Origin: Chloroflexota bacterium
GTDB lineage: Bacteria; Chloroflexota; Anaerolineae; Aggregatilineales; J027
Assembly (NCBI GenBank): GCA_024434115.1
Contig: QMIT01000012.1
Location: 62,001-126,000, forward strand
Reading direction: 5' to 3'
Length of the DNA stretch: 64,000 nt
Positions 18,101 through 25,901 of the stretch are shown piece by piece. Position 1 is the stretch's first letter. Each line of letters opens with the position of its first letter. Below the pieces are notes generated by a model. The model ran no database searches. It saw nothing but the letters and a program-made list of their open reading frames with translations, and had not been told where the DNA came from. A program made the position numbers and the translations under genes.

Positions 18101-18482
18101 ATTTTATGAAACCCGGCTTGCTGGCAATGTTCCCAAAATATTGCAGGCGATCTTCGGCAGCTTGCCTAGCGATGACATAGCGCAAAATCCGATAGACACT
18201 CGCCTGCCCGATTTGTTTTTGTGGGAGTAGCATCTGATCGAGAAGATGATTATATAACTGGTAGAAGCTGAAATACTGCACCCCAAAGCATACGGGCCGC
18301 CCGAAGCGCTCTTGATACGCCGCCAGCAGTCGTGTGCGAAACGAACTAATCTGCAATTCGGTTGGCAGCAGCACCCAAATAGGTTGCCAAGGGTTGACCT
18401 CGCGGGCCTGCAAAATTGCTTCAATCACCTTGCCTGTTTTGCCGCTACCAGCCGGGGCTGTCCAAATGGTTGCACGGGGCAT
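15120..18482 (-). CDS. AddB/RecB-like ATP-dependent nuclease with Fe-S cluster
   Basis: This 1120-residue protein resembles AddB of the AddAB recombination helicase-nuclease. A Walker A motif APAGSGKT is at residues 9-16, followed by a long UvrD-like helicase region. The C-terminal PD-(D/E)xK nuclease shows GKIDRMD and IMDYKSG (about residues 980-1000). Four cysteines fit the AddB-type 4Fe-4S staple: one in YGYCPFRFF (about residue 820) and three at the end, in KCFAYCEYHQFC. Its job is probably processing of double-strand DNA ends. An earlier in-frame ATG at 18548 exists, but the one at 18482 has GGGAG upstream and starts right at the Walker strand. An AddA partner is not seen in the window, though it could lie elsewhere. 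Confidence 0.82.
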   Translation of the reverse strand: MPRATIWTAPAGSGKTGKVIEAILQAREVNPWQPIWVLLPTELQISSFRTRLLAAYQERFGRPVCFGVQYFSFYQLYNHLLDQMLLPQKQIGQASVYRILRYVIARQAAEDRLQYFGNIASKPGFIKLMAEFILELKQARIHPESFELYAQKSRRDKDQDLAAIYTHYQNYLRDHQLVDREGAGWVALRGLETNYHTEFLDSVGLFVVDGFINFSPLQARLLGQLADKIGRTILTLSYDENRRETLFRGIQRIGDRLQNYGYWEVENLTDGMIQRREELSHLESAWQQPISHVPRPAGDALHLIEAPNPEQEVRAVLRKVKQQLMAGVDPEQIAILAYHTQPYADFVGSISESYRVPIAVRRGVELTRNPAVAAILQLLDLHTPQVDFRQQPMLDVLRSPYFVFHQLMADDADQLERVSQQFQVVRSQQDWLQAVKMAGGRYEDEDGEEQVTEIDPALYQRLQTFFERVTPPQEATPREFVAWIEDLLGPDPSYLRERRADIDPTLPNYEGGEGHLGFYNQIREPLDGRADNSQALIVRDIHAMQAFRACLNEIFRAYDLLAEQTMGGVEALIAWEDFRKDLQQAIESHQVEPVGGLYRNGRVLFADVFEASGLTHAHIYIMGMAEGVFPSQNLEDPLYSDTERRQAQAEPTYFELQTTTEQVDDGLVFYQTCAMAGETLTLSRPTLDEKANLWPPSIFWRETSAILTDAQKTTLRSGEAPKLEESGDIREAGIALAATINQLAAGEARAILSSLLADQEHGLRWQNILRGRSIEARRENLNVPFDRYSGVLSSPALVARVAAQLGSSRKWSASQFNDYGYCPFRFFAKRVLRLEELTAPKEGYDAAQLGSVQHEVLENTYLRILNEGLAIQPENEKRAIQILIEEAARWLPTAPQRWGFRPTPLWEQEKDEIVRRLTLLISLDFSDNPKSPFVATARSKAVISDLVSSIGEERRVFALEKAFGMDGGLEAVVDGEAGPLWVRGKIDRMDRVGNVLIIMDYKSGSKTPRNEDIEEGRNFQMLLYLLAARQIIAQEHPELEVKAGMFWSIRTRRADGQILADDSLLEVAQHRLHEYIVAGRRGRFQVQPTKYDHGKCFAYCEYHQFCRVHRGSGLKGIAEE

Positions 18483-18641
18483 CGTGGGTCTGACTCCCTC
18501 GGATTTCACATTTACAATGATTCGCCAGTATACTCTAGTCTGATACATTGGGGCTAAACAAATGACAGTCGGCGCTTGAAAATTGGACGGCTGTGTTTTA
18601 ATCTGATAATGAATACATCACGGACGATCTGAAAGCAGTTT

Positions 18642-19229
18642 ATGGAAACAACGGTTTTACTCGCGGTCTTTGGGGGAGTTTTGTGCGGTGCTGCTGGTGT
18701 TGGTAGCCTCGCAATCGGCTTTCTTTGGTGGCAGTCCTATCGGCGCACCGAGATTTTGCGTTCCAATTTAGGCCCAGCGGCTCCGGCTCAGTCCCAGCCT
18801 GCTGCCCAAGCAACCCCACCGCCGCCACCTCTCTATAACAAACAGTACGCCGACTACCCATCACCAAACGTATCGCCATCTGCGCCATCCGTGCCCTCGC
18901 CTGTGCCTGCCGCATTAGCCCAAGCCGGAATCGGGCCGGGGTCAGTTTGGTTGGATGGTATCGGCGGCATGGTTGCGGGTCAGCGCATCACTATTTACAA
19001 AGATGAAACCCTCTTGGGGCGTTCTGGTGTCTGTGATGTCCAATTCCACGACCCCAAAGTATCACGCCAACATGCCTTGTTGCGCCGCTATAACGGGCAA
19101 TATTATCTTTACGATATGCAAAGTTCAGGGGGCACGTTCGTCAACGAACAAAAAGTGGAATCGCAGCAGTTACGAGATCGTGATCAAATCCGCGTTGGTG
19201 ATTCGGTGGTCATTTTCCGGCGCAGTTAA
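18642..19229 (+). CDS. Membrane-anchored FHA domain protein
   Basis: This 195-residue protein has an N-terminal transmembrane anchor (about residues 4-28), a Pro/Gln/Ala-rich linker (about 45-90) and a C-terminal forkhead-associated domain. The FHA core is readable: LLGRSGVCDVQF, VSRQHA, and GGTFVNEQKV with the conserved Gly and Asn. FHA domains bind phosphothreonine peptides, so it probably reports on Ser/Thr kinase signalling at the membrane. The gene lies divergently to the nuclease gene, and its last 4 bases overlap the convergent second FHA gene. Confidence 0.88.
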   Translation: METTVLLAVFGGVLCGAAGVGSLAIGFLWWQSYRRTEILRSNLGPAAPAQSQPAAQATPPPPPLYNKQYADYPSPNVSPSAPSVPSPVPAALAQAGIGPGSVWLDGIGGMVAGQRITIYKDETLLGRSGVCDVQFHDPKVSRQHALLRRYNGQYYLYDMQSSGGTFVNEQKVESQQLRDRDQIRVGDSVVIFRRS

Positions 19230-19759
19230 GGACTATTTCGGCGGTTCACGACAAACCGTAAAGTGGTAATTCCCACGCGAATTTTATCGCCGTCTTTTAG
19301 AGCATGGCGCTCACCGGGGGTTACTAATTCGCCATTGATCTCCGAGGGTTGACTGGCCTGCCAATCCATAAACGCAAATTCCTCACCATAGCCTTCAATT
19401 ACAGCATGATAACGGCTGACCGTTGAATCCACGATTTTGATCATATTGCTGCTGTGTCGTCCGATGGTATTTTCACCCTCATACACCGGGAATTGTTCAC
19501 CCCGCTGCCCCACCAACACCGCCGGGGCGACCACCCCAATATGTGGATCGGTTTGCAGTTCACGCCGCGCCCATGTCATATGCGCCAACGTAGACTCTAG
19601 TACAGGTCTTTTTTTGGCGTTGGGCCGTGTGGGACTTGGGGATTGCTGAAGTTGTCGGGGAGTTGGGGGCGGCTGGTGTTGGGGTCGAAGTAACAAAACC
19701 ACACTCACTATCACCGTGACAAGTCCGATGATAAACAGCCCCACACCAAACCAAATCAC
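19226..19759 (-). CDS. Membrane-anchored FHA domain protein
   Basis: This 177-residue protein has the same plan as its convergent neighbour: one transmembrane helix (about residues 3-24), a Pro/Gln-rich linker, then an FHA domain with NTIGRHSSNMIKI, VSRYHAVI, and DGDKIRVG near the end. Where a typical FHA domain has an N-G-T loop, it reads QPSEINGELV, so phosphopeptide binding may be altered. It starts with GTG, supported by a G-rich ribosome site 6 bases upstream. The PP2C phosphatase gene lies 24 bases upstream on the same strand, so phosphatase and reader are likely co-expressed. Confidence 0.85.
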   Translation of the reverse strand: MIWFGVGLFIIGLVTVIVSVVLLLRPQHQPPPTPRQLQQSPSPTRPNAKKRPVLESTLAHMTWARRELQTDPHIGVVAPAVLVGQRGEQFPVYEGENTIGRHSSNMIKIVDSTVSRYHAVIEGYGEEFAFMDWQASQPSEINGELVTPGERHALKDGDKIRVGITTLRFVVNRRNSP

Positions 19760-19783
19760 AAGCGCCCCCTGCTTTTTCTATAA

Positions 19784-20728
19784 TTAGCCTGTTCGCCGAA
19801 CCGAAATCTTCATGCTCACGAAACTAATTATAGCCGTAAAAACCGCCGTAAATCCAAGAAGAAAACCACGCAGCCGGCGAAACCGAAAGCGGCGCACCAG
19901 TAATCTACGTTTTCCTTTCGGTAAAGACGCGGTACTGATTTCAAGTTCTGCACCATCATCTGGCAAAGCGTGAATTGCAATGAGGGAAATGTTATCCGAG
20001 CCGCCTCGTTCGTTAGCGCGTTGCACCAATGCCGGAACCGCTTCGGTGAGGGATTGCGACTTCAAAATCGCCACCATTTCAATCGGCATAACATAGCGGG
20101 TAAGGCCATCACTGCACAGCAGCAAATAATCCCCCGGCAAAAGGGCCTCACTGACAATATCCACTTCAATTGTGGTCAGCCGCCCTACCGCCCGAACCAA
20201 TTTATGCCGATCCGGGTGTGTCCATGCCTCATCTTTGGTCAGATAACCCGCCCGCACCTGCATCTCGGCAAAATTATGATCCGTCGTTAGCTTGCGGATT
20301 TGCCCATCGCGCAGCAAAAACGCTGGGCTGTCGCCGACATAAGCCACCGCAAATAAATCATCCCGAATTGCTGCCGTTACCAATGTCGTCGCCATGCGCT
20401 GCATATCAGGATTATGTTCCGCCATACCATAAACACGGCTGTTGGCAGATCGTACCGCGTTCCGCAAGCGCACCCGCAAATCCTCTGCCCCATTTTCGAG
20501 CGCTGGGGACAGGGCTTCATCATAATAGGCCCGAATGACCTCACCTACCGCCTCTCGACTGGCAATTTCTCCCGCTACCGAGCCACCAATCCCATCTGCC
20601 AGCGCAAAAATCGGCCCCAATACACTAGCCGCTTCGTCTGTCGTGGGAAGGCGCTGGTCAATCGCGTCTTCGTTGCGGGGTCGGCGTCGCCCCACATCCG
20701 ACAGCATCTCGGCCTCAATACGAATCAT
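19784..20728 (-). CDS. PP2C-type serine/threonine protein phosphatase with C-terminal membrane anchor
   Basis: This 314-residue PPM/PP2C phosphatase shows the canonical metal-binding motifs: RPRNEDA near residue 17, FALADGIGG, VAYVGDSPAFLL, LLLCSDGLT, and RGGSDNISLI. A catalytic domain of about 245 residues is followed by a very basic stretch and one transmembrane helix near the C-terminus (about 285-305), which would place the enzyme on the inner face of the membrane. It should remove phosphate from Ser/Thr phosphoproteins in a two-manganese reaction. The start is ATG 20728, with GGAG 8 bases upstream; a GTG one codon earlier is possible. A downstream FHA gene is probably in the same operon. 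No Hanks-type kinase is present here. Confidence 0.93.
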   Translation of the reverse strand: MIRIEAEMLSDVGRRRPRNEDAIDQRLPTTDEAASVLGPIFALADGIGGSVAGEIASREAVGEVIRAYYDEALSPALENGAEDLRVRLRNAVRSANSRVYGMAEHNPDMQRMATTLVTAAIRDDLFAVAYVGDSPAFLLRDGQIRKLTTDHNFAEMQVRAGYLTKDEAWTHPDRHKLVRAVGRLTTIEVDIVSEALLPGDYLLLCSDGLTRYVMPIEMVAILKSQSLTEAVPALVQRANERGGSDNISLIAIHALPDDGAELEISTASLPKGKRRLLVRRFRFRRLRGFLLGFTAVFTAIISFVSMKISVRRTG

Positions 20729-20752
20729 CACAATAACTCCACCAAAAAATAT

Positions 20753-20771
20753 CCTGACTGATTAGGTCAGG
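20753..20771. promoter_or_regulatory. Inverted repeat upstream of the PP2C gene
   Basis: CCTGAC (20753-20758) and GTCAGG (20766-20771) form a 6-7-6 palindrome 25 bases before the phosphatase start. It could be an operator or part of a leader structure. No regulator can be named. Confidence 0.25.
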
Positions 20772-20915
20772 CTATCTTAGCGGATATTAAAAATTTGTAA
20801 CCAACGGGATGACGACGGCGAATATACTGGGCATCAAAGTAGGGGTATCGGTGGTTACAGTGTCATGTTCTGACATCTGCCTGACAATGGCAAACTTGAG
20901 CCTTGTCCATTAAAG

Positions 20916-20938
20916 CCCCTCGCCACATTGGAGAGGGG
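20916..20938 (-). terminator. Hairpin downstream of prmA
   Basis: CCCCTC (20916-20921) pairs with GAGGGG (20933-20938), 18 bases after the prmA stop on the minus strand. In that direction CTTTAAT follows the stem. The surrounding GGGGTTTGGGGTGAGG resembles a dispersed non-coding repeat, so it may be both. Confidence 0.4.
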
Positions 20939-20955
20939 TTTGGGGTGAGGTTATC

Positions 20956-21891
20956 CTAAACAGGCCGACGCGCTTCAATCACCACCCACTCACCGGAAGG
21001 ACGCCGCAAATAGGGTTCAAGGCCCGTTTGTCGCAGGGCATCTTCAACCTCACCTGCCTGATCCATAATAATCCCCCCAAACACGCCTACGCCACCGGGT
21101 CGGACAATCTGCCCTAATCCCTGTCCGCACATCTCAATAATCACTTTAGAGAGGATATTGACCAGTGCCACATCAAAACGTCGTGCTGCGTGGAGCAAAC
21201 TGGCAAGGCTGCCATGTTGGGCATGAATGACCTCCCCCACCCCATTAACCACCGCGTTTTCCAATGTGACATCTACCGACTTTTCATCGGTATCCAGCCC
21301 CAACACATAAGCCGCGCCTTGTTTCGCTGCCGCAATGCTCAAAATTCCCGACCCGCACCCCAAATCCACTACCTGCAAGCCGGGGCGACCCTCTAACAAA
21401 TCTTCAATCGCCACCAGACAAAGTTGGGTGCTGGGATGTGTCCCCGTGCCAAAGGCCATGCCGGGGTCAAGCGTAATCAAAACATCATCGCCGCGCCGAT
21501 CTGGGAGGGTATTGGGGTCAATCCATTGGGGACAAATATACGTTCGCCGCCCCACTCGGAACGGGAAATAATGGGCTTTCCACGCCTCAGCCCAATCCTG
21601 CTCATCCAATACGCGGAATTTCGGCTCACTGACCTGCCGACCTCCCAACATATATTTCAGCGCATCGTTGACCTGTTGGCGTTTATCGGGTGCGCTGGCA
21701 TCGGCGGGGAAATAGGCCCGCACTTCCAGTTTATCAACAGGGGGAATTTCATCCTCCCATGTTTCGATAAAATATCCGGCCCGTTCAATCACCACGCCCT
21801 GATGTCCATATTGCTGCAACAGGTCAGATACCGCGTCGGCATCTTCTGGTTTTACTTCAATTGCCACTTCAATCCACTGCGAGGAGGTCAA
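20956..21891 (-). CDS. prmA: Ribosomal protein L11 methyltransferase
   Basis: This 311-residue protein has the PrmA layout. An N-terminal substrate-recognition domain (about 1-130) holds the WIEVAIEV opening, followed by a SAM-dependent methyltransferase domain. The SAM-binding motif is VVDLGCGSGILSIAA (about 175-190). FGTGTHPSTQLC just before it is the PrmA hallmark, and VNILSKVI is the later N-(I/L)-L motif. It trimethylates L11 in the cytoplasm. The start is TTG, with AAAGGA upstream; no in-frame ATG near there would keep the family N-terminus. It is downstream of the WD40 gene by 18 bases. Confidence 0.92.
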   Translation of the reverse strand: MTSSQWIEVAIEVKPEDADAVSDLLQQYGHQGVVIERAGYFIETWEDEIPPVDKLEVRAYFPADASAPDKRQQVNDALKYMLGGRQVSEPKFRVLDEQDWAEAWKAHYFPFRVGRRTYICPQWIDPNTLPDRRGDDVLITLDPGMAFGTGTHPSTQLCLVAIEDLLEGRPGLQVVDLGCGSGILSIAAAKQGAAYVLGLDTDEKSVDVTLENAVVNGVGEVIHAQHGSLASLLHAARRFDVALVNILSKVIIEMCGQGLGQIVRPGGVGVFGGIIMDQAGEVEDALRQTGLEPYLRRPSGEWVVIEARRPV

Positions 21892-21909
21892 GTTTGAGGG
21901 TCCTTTTGA

Positions 21910-22971
21910 TTACCGCTTTATATAAAGTTGAATGTGCGAAGGTGTGTCGAGTGCGACCAAGTTGCCATCTGGAGACAGAATAGCGTTATTTCCCCAAAAG
22001 GTAACCAATTCCTGAAAATCCCGCACGTCCCAAAATTTAATCTCTGTCATGAGGTATCTTGATCCTCCGCCAGATGTTATCTCCATCAGACGAGCCACCG
22101 ACATTAATAATGATCCATCCGACGAAAACTCTAGATGTTCAACCCAATCACGGTGCATACTCAGGGTTATTTCGTGTTCAAATTTCGCAACATTCCAGAT
22201 AGAAATTGTCCCATCTGTCGAAGCCCCCGCAATAAGCGCCCCATCAGGCGAAAATGCCACAGAGAATGACGATCCTGTTATTGGGAATTTTACTAACTCT
22301 TCGCCATCAATCGCAGACCAAATCCGAACGGTGTGATCCCAAGAAGCCGATGCTATGAGTTCTCCATTTGGAGAAAATCGAACGCATCGCACGCTATGCG
22401 TATGGCCTTTCAATACAGCGATGGGCCAGTAATCTTGCAACATATTCCACAAGCCAATATCATTGCCCTTATCAGAGGCAACAACGTATTTACTATCGGG
22501 CGAAAAATCAACGCTTTTTATATGAGAGCTGAGGAACATCAAGTGATTCACTTGAACTAACCGAACCAAATCATAAACAAATAGAGAACCTACTGACCCC
22601 ATGACAAGGAAATTACTATCTGGCGAAAAGACCAACCTATCAATTCCAAAATTTTTACCCGTATCAAATACAGTGACTTCACTAAACTCAGGCAAGGATA
22701 ATAAAACGATTTCCACCTGCCTCAAAGAAGACGATTTTTCACGGGCATGAACTATTCCCAATGCCAAGAACTCGCCATTCGGAGAAAGCTGCCAATATCT
22801 AGCATTCTCGTATGGTAGTTTTATATCATGTAGCAACTCAAATTGTGGTAGCTTCCAGATTTTCGCCGTTGTTCCGCCTTTTGCAGTAAAAACTCTCTCT
22901 TTATCTAGGAATCTAAGCGGCACATCACCTTCGCCAAATTGTCCAATATACTCTAGTTCTGGGTAAGTCAT
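21910..22971 (-). CDS. WD40 repeat protein
   Basis: This 353-residue protein without a signal peptide is built from WD40 blades. The clearest repeats are [18 protein letters not shown]...[30 protein letters not shown], and [14 protein letters not shown]...EIKFWDV. Weaker repeats fill the first 150 residues, and six to seven blades would close a propeller. No enzymatic domain is attached, so it is most likely a protein-binding platform. The ATG at 22971 has GAGG 8 bases upstream and is preferred over a TTG four codons earlier. The gene is more AT-rich than prmA, which follows it on the same strand, and may be a later addition to this run. Confidence 0.85.
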   Translation of the reverse strand: MTYPELEYIGQFGEGDVPLRFLDKERVFTAKGGTTAKIWKLPQFELLHDIKLPYENARYWQLSPNGEFLALGIVHAREKSSSLRQVEIVLLSLPEFSEVTVFDTGKNFGIDRLVFSPDSNFLVMGSVGSLFVYDLVRLVQVNHLMFLSSHIKSVDFSPDSKYVVASDKGNDIGLWNMLQDYWPIAVLKGHTHSVRCVRFSPNGELIASASWDHTVRIWSAIDGEELVKFPITGSSFSVAFSPDGALIAGASTDGTISIWNVAKFEHEITLSMHRDWVEHLEFSSDGSLLMSVARLMEITSGGGSRYLMTEIKFWDVRDFQELVTFWGNNAILSPDGNLVALDTPSHIQLYIKR

Positions 22972-22984
22972 ACACAACCTCAAA

Positions 22985-24010
22985 TTACTTCAAAATCAGC
23001 CGTGTCCACAAAGGCCGATGGTCAGAGGTGCCACCTGTTGACCACACTTTTGCTTCAAGGGCCTCAAACGCATCGCTGTACCAAACATAATCAATTCTAA
23101 TCATCGGGCGGTCTGCCGGAAACGTCAACCCGAAACCCCACCCACGTTCCCCATACGCCTCATTCAGATGTTGATGCAACAGTGCATACTGGCGGCTTCG
23201 TGGGGTCGAATTACAGTCGCATAATACCAAAACTGGCGCATCTTCAGTCCGAATAAGATTCACCAAGCCTTTGACTTGCTGCCAGAGAATTTCGTCATTA
23301 TAAGTTGTTGGAAAATAGAGTCGGGGCGGTAAATCGGGAATCGTGGGATGGAAGACATAGACGACAATGGTCTGTCCACTAAAGTCAATCAATGCCCGCA
23401 CATAACGGGGGTTGCCGTTGCGATACTCAGAATCTTCGTCCAATTCAATCTGATAATCGAGAATCGGGTATCGGCTTAACAAAGCATACCCATCTAATCC
23501 CTGTACCACCTGCGAAATTCGATAGGGATATTCATTCACCAATTCTGTTTGGAGTTTGTGTTCTAAGGTGGGACGTAATTCTTGAAGAGCGACCAAATCG
23601 GCATTCATATCTTGAATTACGGCAAATGTTTCCGCCGGATCAGCCCCAAAACCCATCACATTATACGTCGCCGCTGTAAACTCTAATCCTTCTACATCCG
23701 GCGCAGGTCGCGGCAAAAAGGCTGGCCCATACCACCATCCAAACGCGATCACCCCCGGCAGTAACCACCCCGCCATGAGCAATCTCAGCCGCCGTGATTT
23801 TTTCACCCATACCAGCACGGGTACTATAAAAACAAAAACGGCCAACGCCGCCAATGTCACCCAATGGGCAAAATGATTCAACACCGCTATGGGTGCAATA
23901 CAATCCCGACACACCGCATGTCCGCTGAGGTAGCCATTAATGAAACTCCCCCATACCAGCAGTCCAATGAATCCTACAATTTGCCCCGCCCGTATTCCCT
24001 TTTTGACCAT
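22985..24010 (-). CDS. Endonuclease/exonuclease/phosphatase family membrane protein
   Basis: This 341-residue protein has about three N-terminal transmembrane helices (about 9-26, 42-65 and 77-95) followed by an EEP catalytic domain, probably exposed outside. The EEP motifs are present: [17 protein letters not shown] with the metal Glu, [21 protein letters not shown] where most relatives have [12 protein letters not shown], and GTSDHRPLW with the catalytic His. Such proteins cleave phosphodiesters or phosphomonoesters of nucleic acids, lipids or small molecules. The substrate is unknown. It follows the Uma2 gene by 5 bases on the same strand. Confidence 0.87.
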   Translation of the reverse strand: MVKKGIRAGQIVGFIGLLVWGSFINGYLSGHAVCRDCIAPIAVLNHFAHWVTLAALAVFVFIVPVLVWVKKSRRLRLLMAGWLLPGVIAFGWWYGPAFLPRPAPDVEGLEFTAATYNVMGFGADPAETFAVIQDMNADLVALQELRPTLEHKLQTELVNEYPYRISQVVQGLDGYALLSRYPILDYQIELDEDSEYRNGNPRYVRALIDFSGQTIVVYVFHPTIPDLPPRLYFPTTYNDEILWQQVKGLVNLIRTEDAPVLVLCDCNSTPRSRQYALLHQHLNEAYGERGWGFGLTFPADRPMIRIDYVWYSDAFEALEAKVWSTGGTSDHRPLWTRLILK

Positions 24011-24015
24011 ACCCT

Positions 24016-24573
24016 CTAATCACGGAAAATGTTGGCGACAGGCAGTGTAAATCCCGGCAAAACACTCCCGCCATCTAATATGCCATCTATCCCCACAGTC
24101 CGAACATCTTCATCTACCAGACTGTATACTTCAATTTCGCGCTCATCGGGAAAAACCAGCCAAACAATCTGTGTGCCGTTTTCCAGATATTTTTCGGCTT
24201 TCCGACGCATTGCTCGCTTTGAATCGGTAGGCGACTTAACCTCTACAGCCAAATCTGGTGGCATTGGCGCTTCACGTTCTGGTGCTTCGGGCAAACGGGT
24301 TTTGGAAATATAGCCCACATCCGGGTTAAAAACGTTGCCTGATACTGGCATTAAATAGCCGCCTGCCTCACCCGTCACATAGCCCAAGTCTTTGTCATCA
24401 ACAAAATTGCCAATGAAACGACCTATCAGCATTGAAATCTTGGAAGGGATAAAACTTGGCATTTTTTCGACAATCTCTCCATCAATCAATTCCAGAATCT
24501 TGTCGGCATTTTCTGGAAGGTCGCAGATGGCATGATATTCTTCAAGTGTGATAGTTCGATGTTGAATATCCAT
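24016..24573 (-). CDS. Uma2 family endonuclease-like protein
   Basis: This 185-residue protein has the PD-(D/E)xK fold of the Uma2 (DUF820) family. It opens with TITLEEYHAICDL and has FNPDVGYI, PPDLAVEVKSP with the E-x-K active site (about residues 108-116), a helix with the conserved K-x-x-x-Y (RKAEKYLENG), then VWLVFPDEREIEVYS. The nuclease residues are intact. The family is very abundant in Cyanobacteria and Chloroflexota, and its biological role is still unsettled. It lies 35 bases downstream of dnaJ on the same strand. Confidence 0.9.
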   Translation of the reverse strand: MDIQHRTITLEEYHAICDLPENADKILELIDGEIVEKMPSFIPSKISMLIGRFIGNFVDDKDLGYVTGEAGGYLMPVSGNVFNPDVGYISKTRLPEAPEREAPMPPDLAVEVKSPTDSKRAMRRKAEKYLENGTQIVWLVFPDEREIEVYSLVDEDVRTVGIDGILDGGSVLPGFTLPVANIFRD

Positions 24574-24608
24574 TCAATGCCTCCAGTCCAAATTCAATGT
24601 GGTCTATC

Positions 24609-25760
24609 TTAGTCCGGGTTAAAAAAATCTGCCACGCGCTCAAAGAGGCCCTTACCCGTCTTGGGCTTGACTTCCGTCCCAAACGATTCACCCAATTCAC
24701 GCAGCAGTTCGCGCTGACGGTCACTCAATTTGGTTGGGATGTCCACCGTCAGCCGAATAATCTGGTCGCCACGCCCTGCCGTTGTGCCATCGCGCCGCAG
24801 TTTGGGTACACCCTTGCCACGCAGTTTCATAATCATCCCCGGCTGTGTACCCGCCTTAATCTCAACATCTTCTTCCCCGTCAACAGTGGGCACGCTCATC
24901 GTGTCTCCCAGTGCGGCCTGTACCATATTGATGGACATATCGAGGATGATGTCATGCCCGTCGCGCTGGAAAATTTCGTGCGGCTCAACCGTGATAACCA
25001 CATACAAATTACCGGGAGGGCCACCCCGTTCACCGGGTTCACCTTCGCCACTCAAGCGAATTTGTAAACCCTCATCTACCCCCGGTGGCACGCTGACGGT
25101 CAATTTGCGACGTTTGCGTTCGCGGCCCGATCCCTGACAGGTGGGGCATGGATTTTCGATAACCTGTCCTCGCCCCTGACAACGTGGGCAATCGGTCACA
25201 TTGACGATACTGCCCAAAAAGGTCTGCCGTGCTTGGCGCACCTGCCCACTACCTTTACATTCGGGGCAAGTCTTGGGGGATGACCCCGCCGCCGCGCCTG
25301 TGCCGGTACAGGTTTCACACACCTCGCGCCGATTGATCTCAATGTCAATCTCGTCGCCAAAAATCGCCTGCTCAAACGTCAGATGCAGGTCATAGCGCAA
25401 ATCCATGCCCTGCCGGGGGCCACGCCGCGCATTGGCACCACTTGACCGTGCGCCGCCACCCGCAAAAGCATTGAACAAATCACTAAACAGGTCTTCAAAA
25501 CCGCCAAATCCTGCAAAGCCTGCCCCCGGCCCCGACCCCATATTTACGCCAGCATGACCAAAACGATCATAGGCGGCGCGTTTATCGGGGTCACTCAAGA
25601 CCTGATAGGCTTCATTGATTTCTTTGAATTTTTCTTCCGCATCGGGTGATTTGTTGACATCTGGGTGATACTGTCGCGCCAAATTCCGAAACGCCTTTTT
25701 CAAATCATCAGCATTGGCGGAGCGTGTTATACCCAGAATTTCATAATAATCACGTGGCAT
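24609..25760 (-). CDS. dnaJ: Chaperone protein DnaJ
   Basis: This 383-residue type I J-protein has a J domain with the HPD triad (YHPDVN, about residues 33-38), a Gly/Phe/Ala-rich linker (about 72-110), four C-x-x-C-x-G-x-G zinc motifs ([32 protein letters not shown]) and two C-terminal substrate-binding domains. It delivers unfolded clients to DnaK and stimulates its ATPase. The gene is third in the grpE-dnaK-dnaJ series but is separated from dnaK by 141 bases holding two hairpins, so it may be transcribed at a lower level or from its own promoter. Confidence 0.97.
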   Translation of the reverse strand: MPRDYYEILGITRSANADDLKKAFRNLARQYHPDVNKSPDAEEKFKEINEAYQVLSDPDKRAAYDRFGHAGVNMGSGPGAGFAGFGGFEDLFSDLFNAFAGGGARSSGANARRGPRQGMDLRYDLHLTFEQAIFGDEIDIEINRREVCETCTGTGAAAGSSPKTCPECKGSGQVRQARQTFLGSIVNVTDCPRCQGRGQVIENPCPTCQGSGRERKRRKLTVSVPPGVDEGLQIRLSGEGEPGERGGPPGNLYVVITVEPHEIFQRDGHDIILDMSINMVQAALGDTMSVPTVDGEEDVEIKAGTQPGMIMKLRGKGVPKLRRDGTTAGRGDQIIRLTVDIPTKLSDRQRELLRELGESFGTEVKPKTGKGLFERVADFFNPD

Positions 25761-25802
25761 GGATTTCGCCTCATAAGATAATAGCTTGGGGAGCTAAATT
25801 AT

Positions 25803-25837
25803 AAAATGCGCCTATCGAAATAGATAGAACGCATTTT
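25803..25837. terminator. Strong hairpin between dnaK and dnaJ
   Basis: AAAATGCG (25803-25810) pairs with CGCATTTT (25830-25837), with a nested CTATC/GATAG pair inside. It has the shape of a bidirectional terminator. In the minus direction it would stop or attenuate transcripts coming from dnaK before they reach dnaJ. Confidence 0.55.
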
Positions 25838-25853
25838 GTTGTAGATTGTTGTA

Positions 25854-25877
25854 GGGGCAGGTCTTAGACCTATCCCC
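25854..25877. repeat. Nested palindrome after dnaK
   Basis: GGGG-c-AGGTCT-t-AGACCT-at-CCCC forms an almost complete palindrome 25 bases downstream of the dnaK stop. It resembles short dispersed hairpin repeats in intergenic DNA and may act as a 3' end structure for the dnaK message. Confidence 0.4.
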
Positions 25878-25901
25878 TCTCTCTACGCACTTGGTCGTCG
25901 C

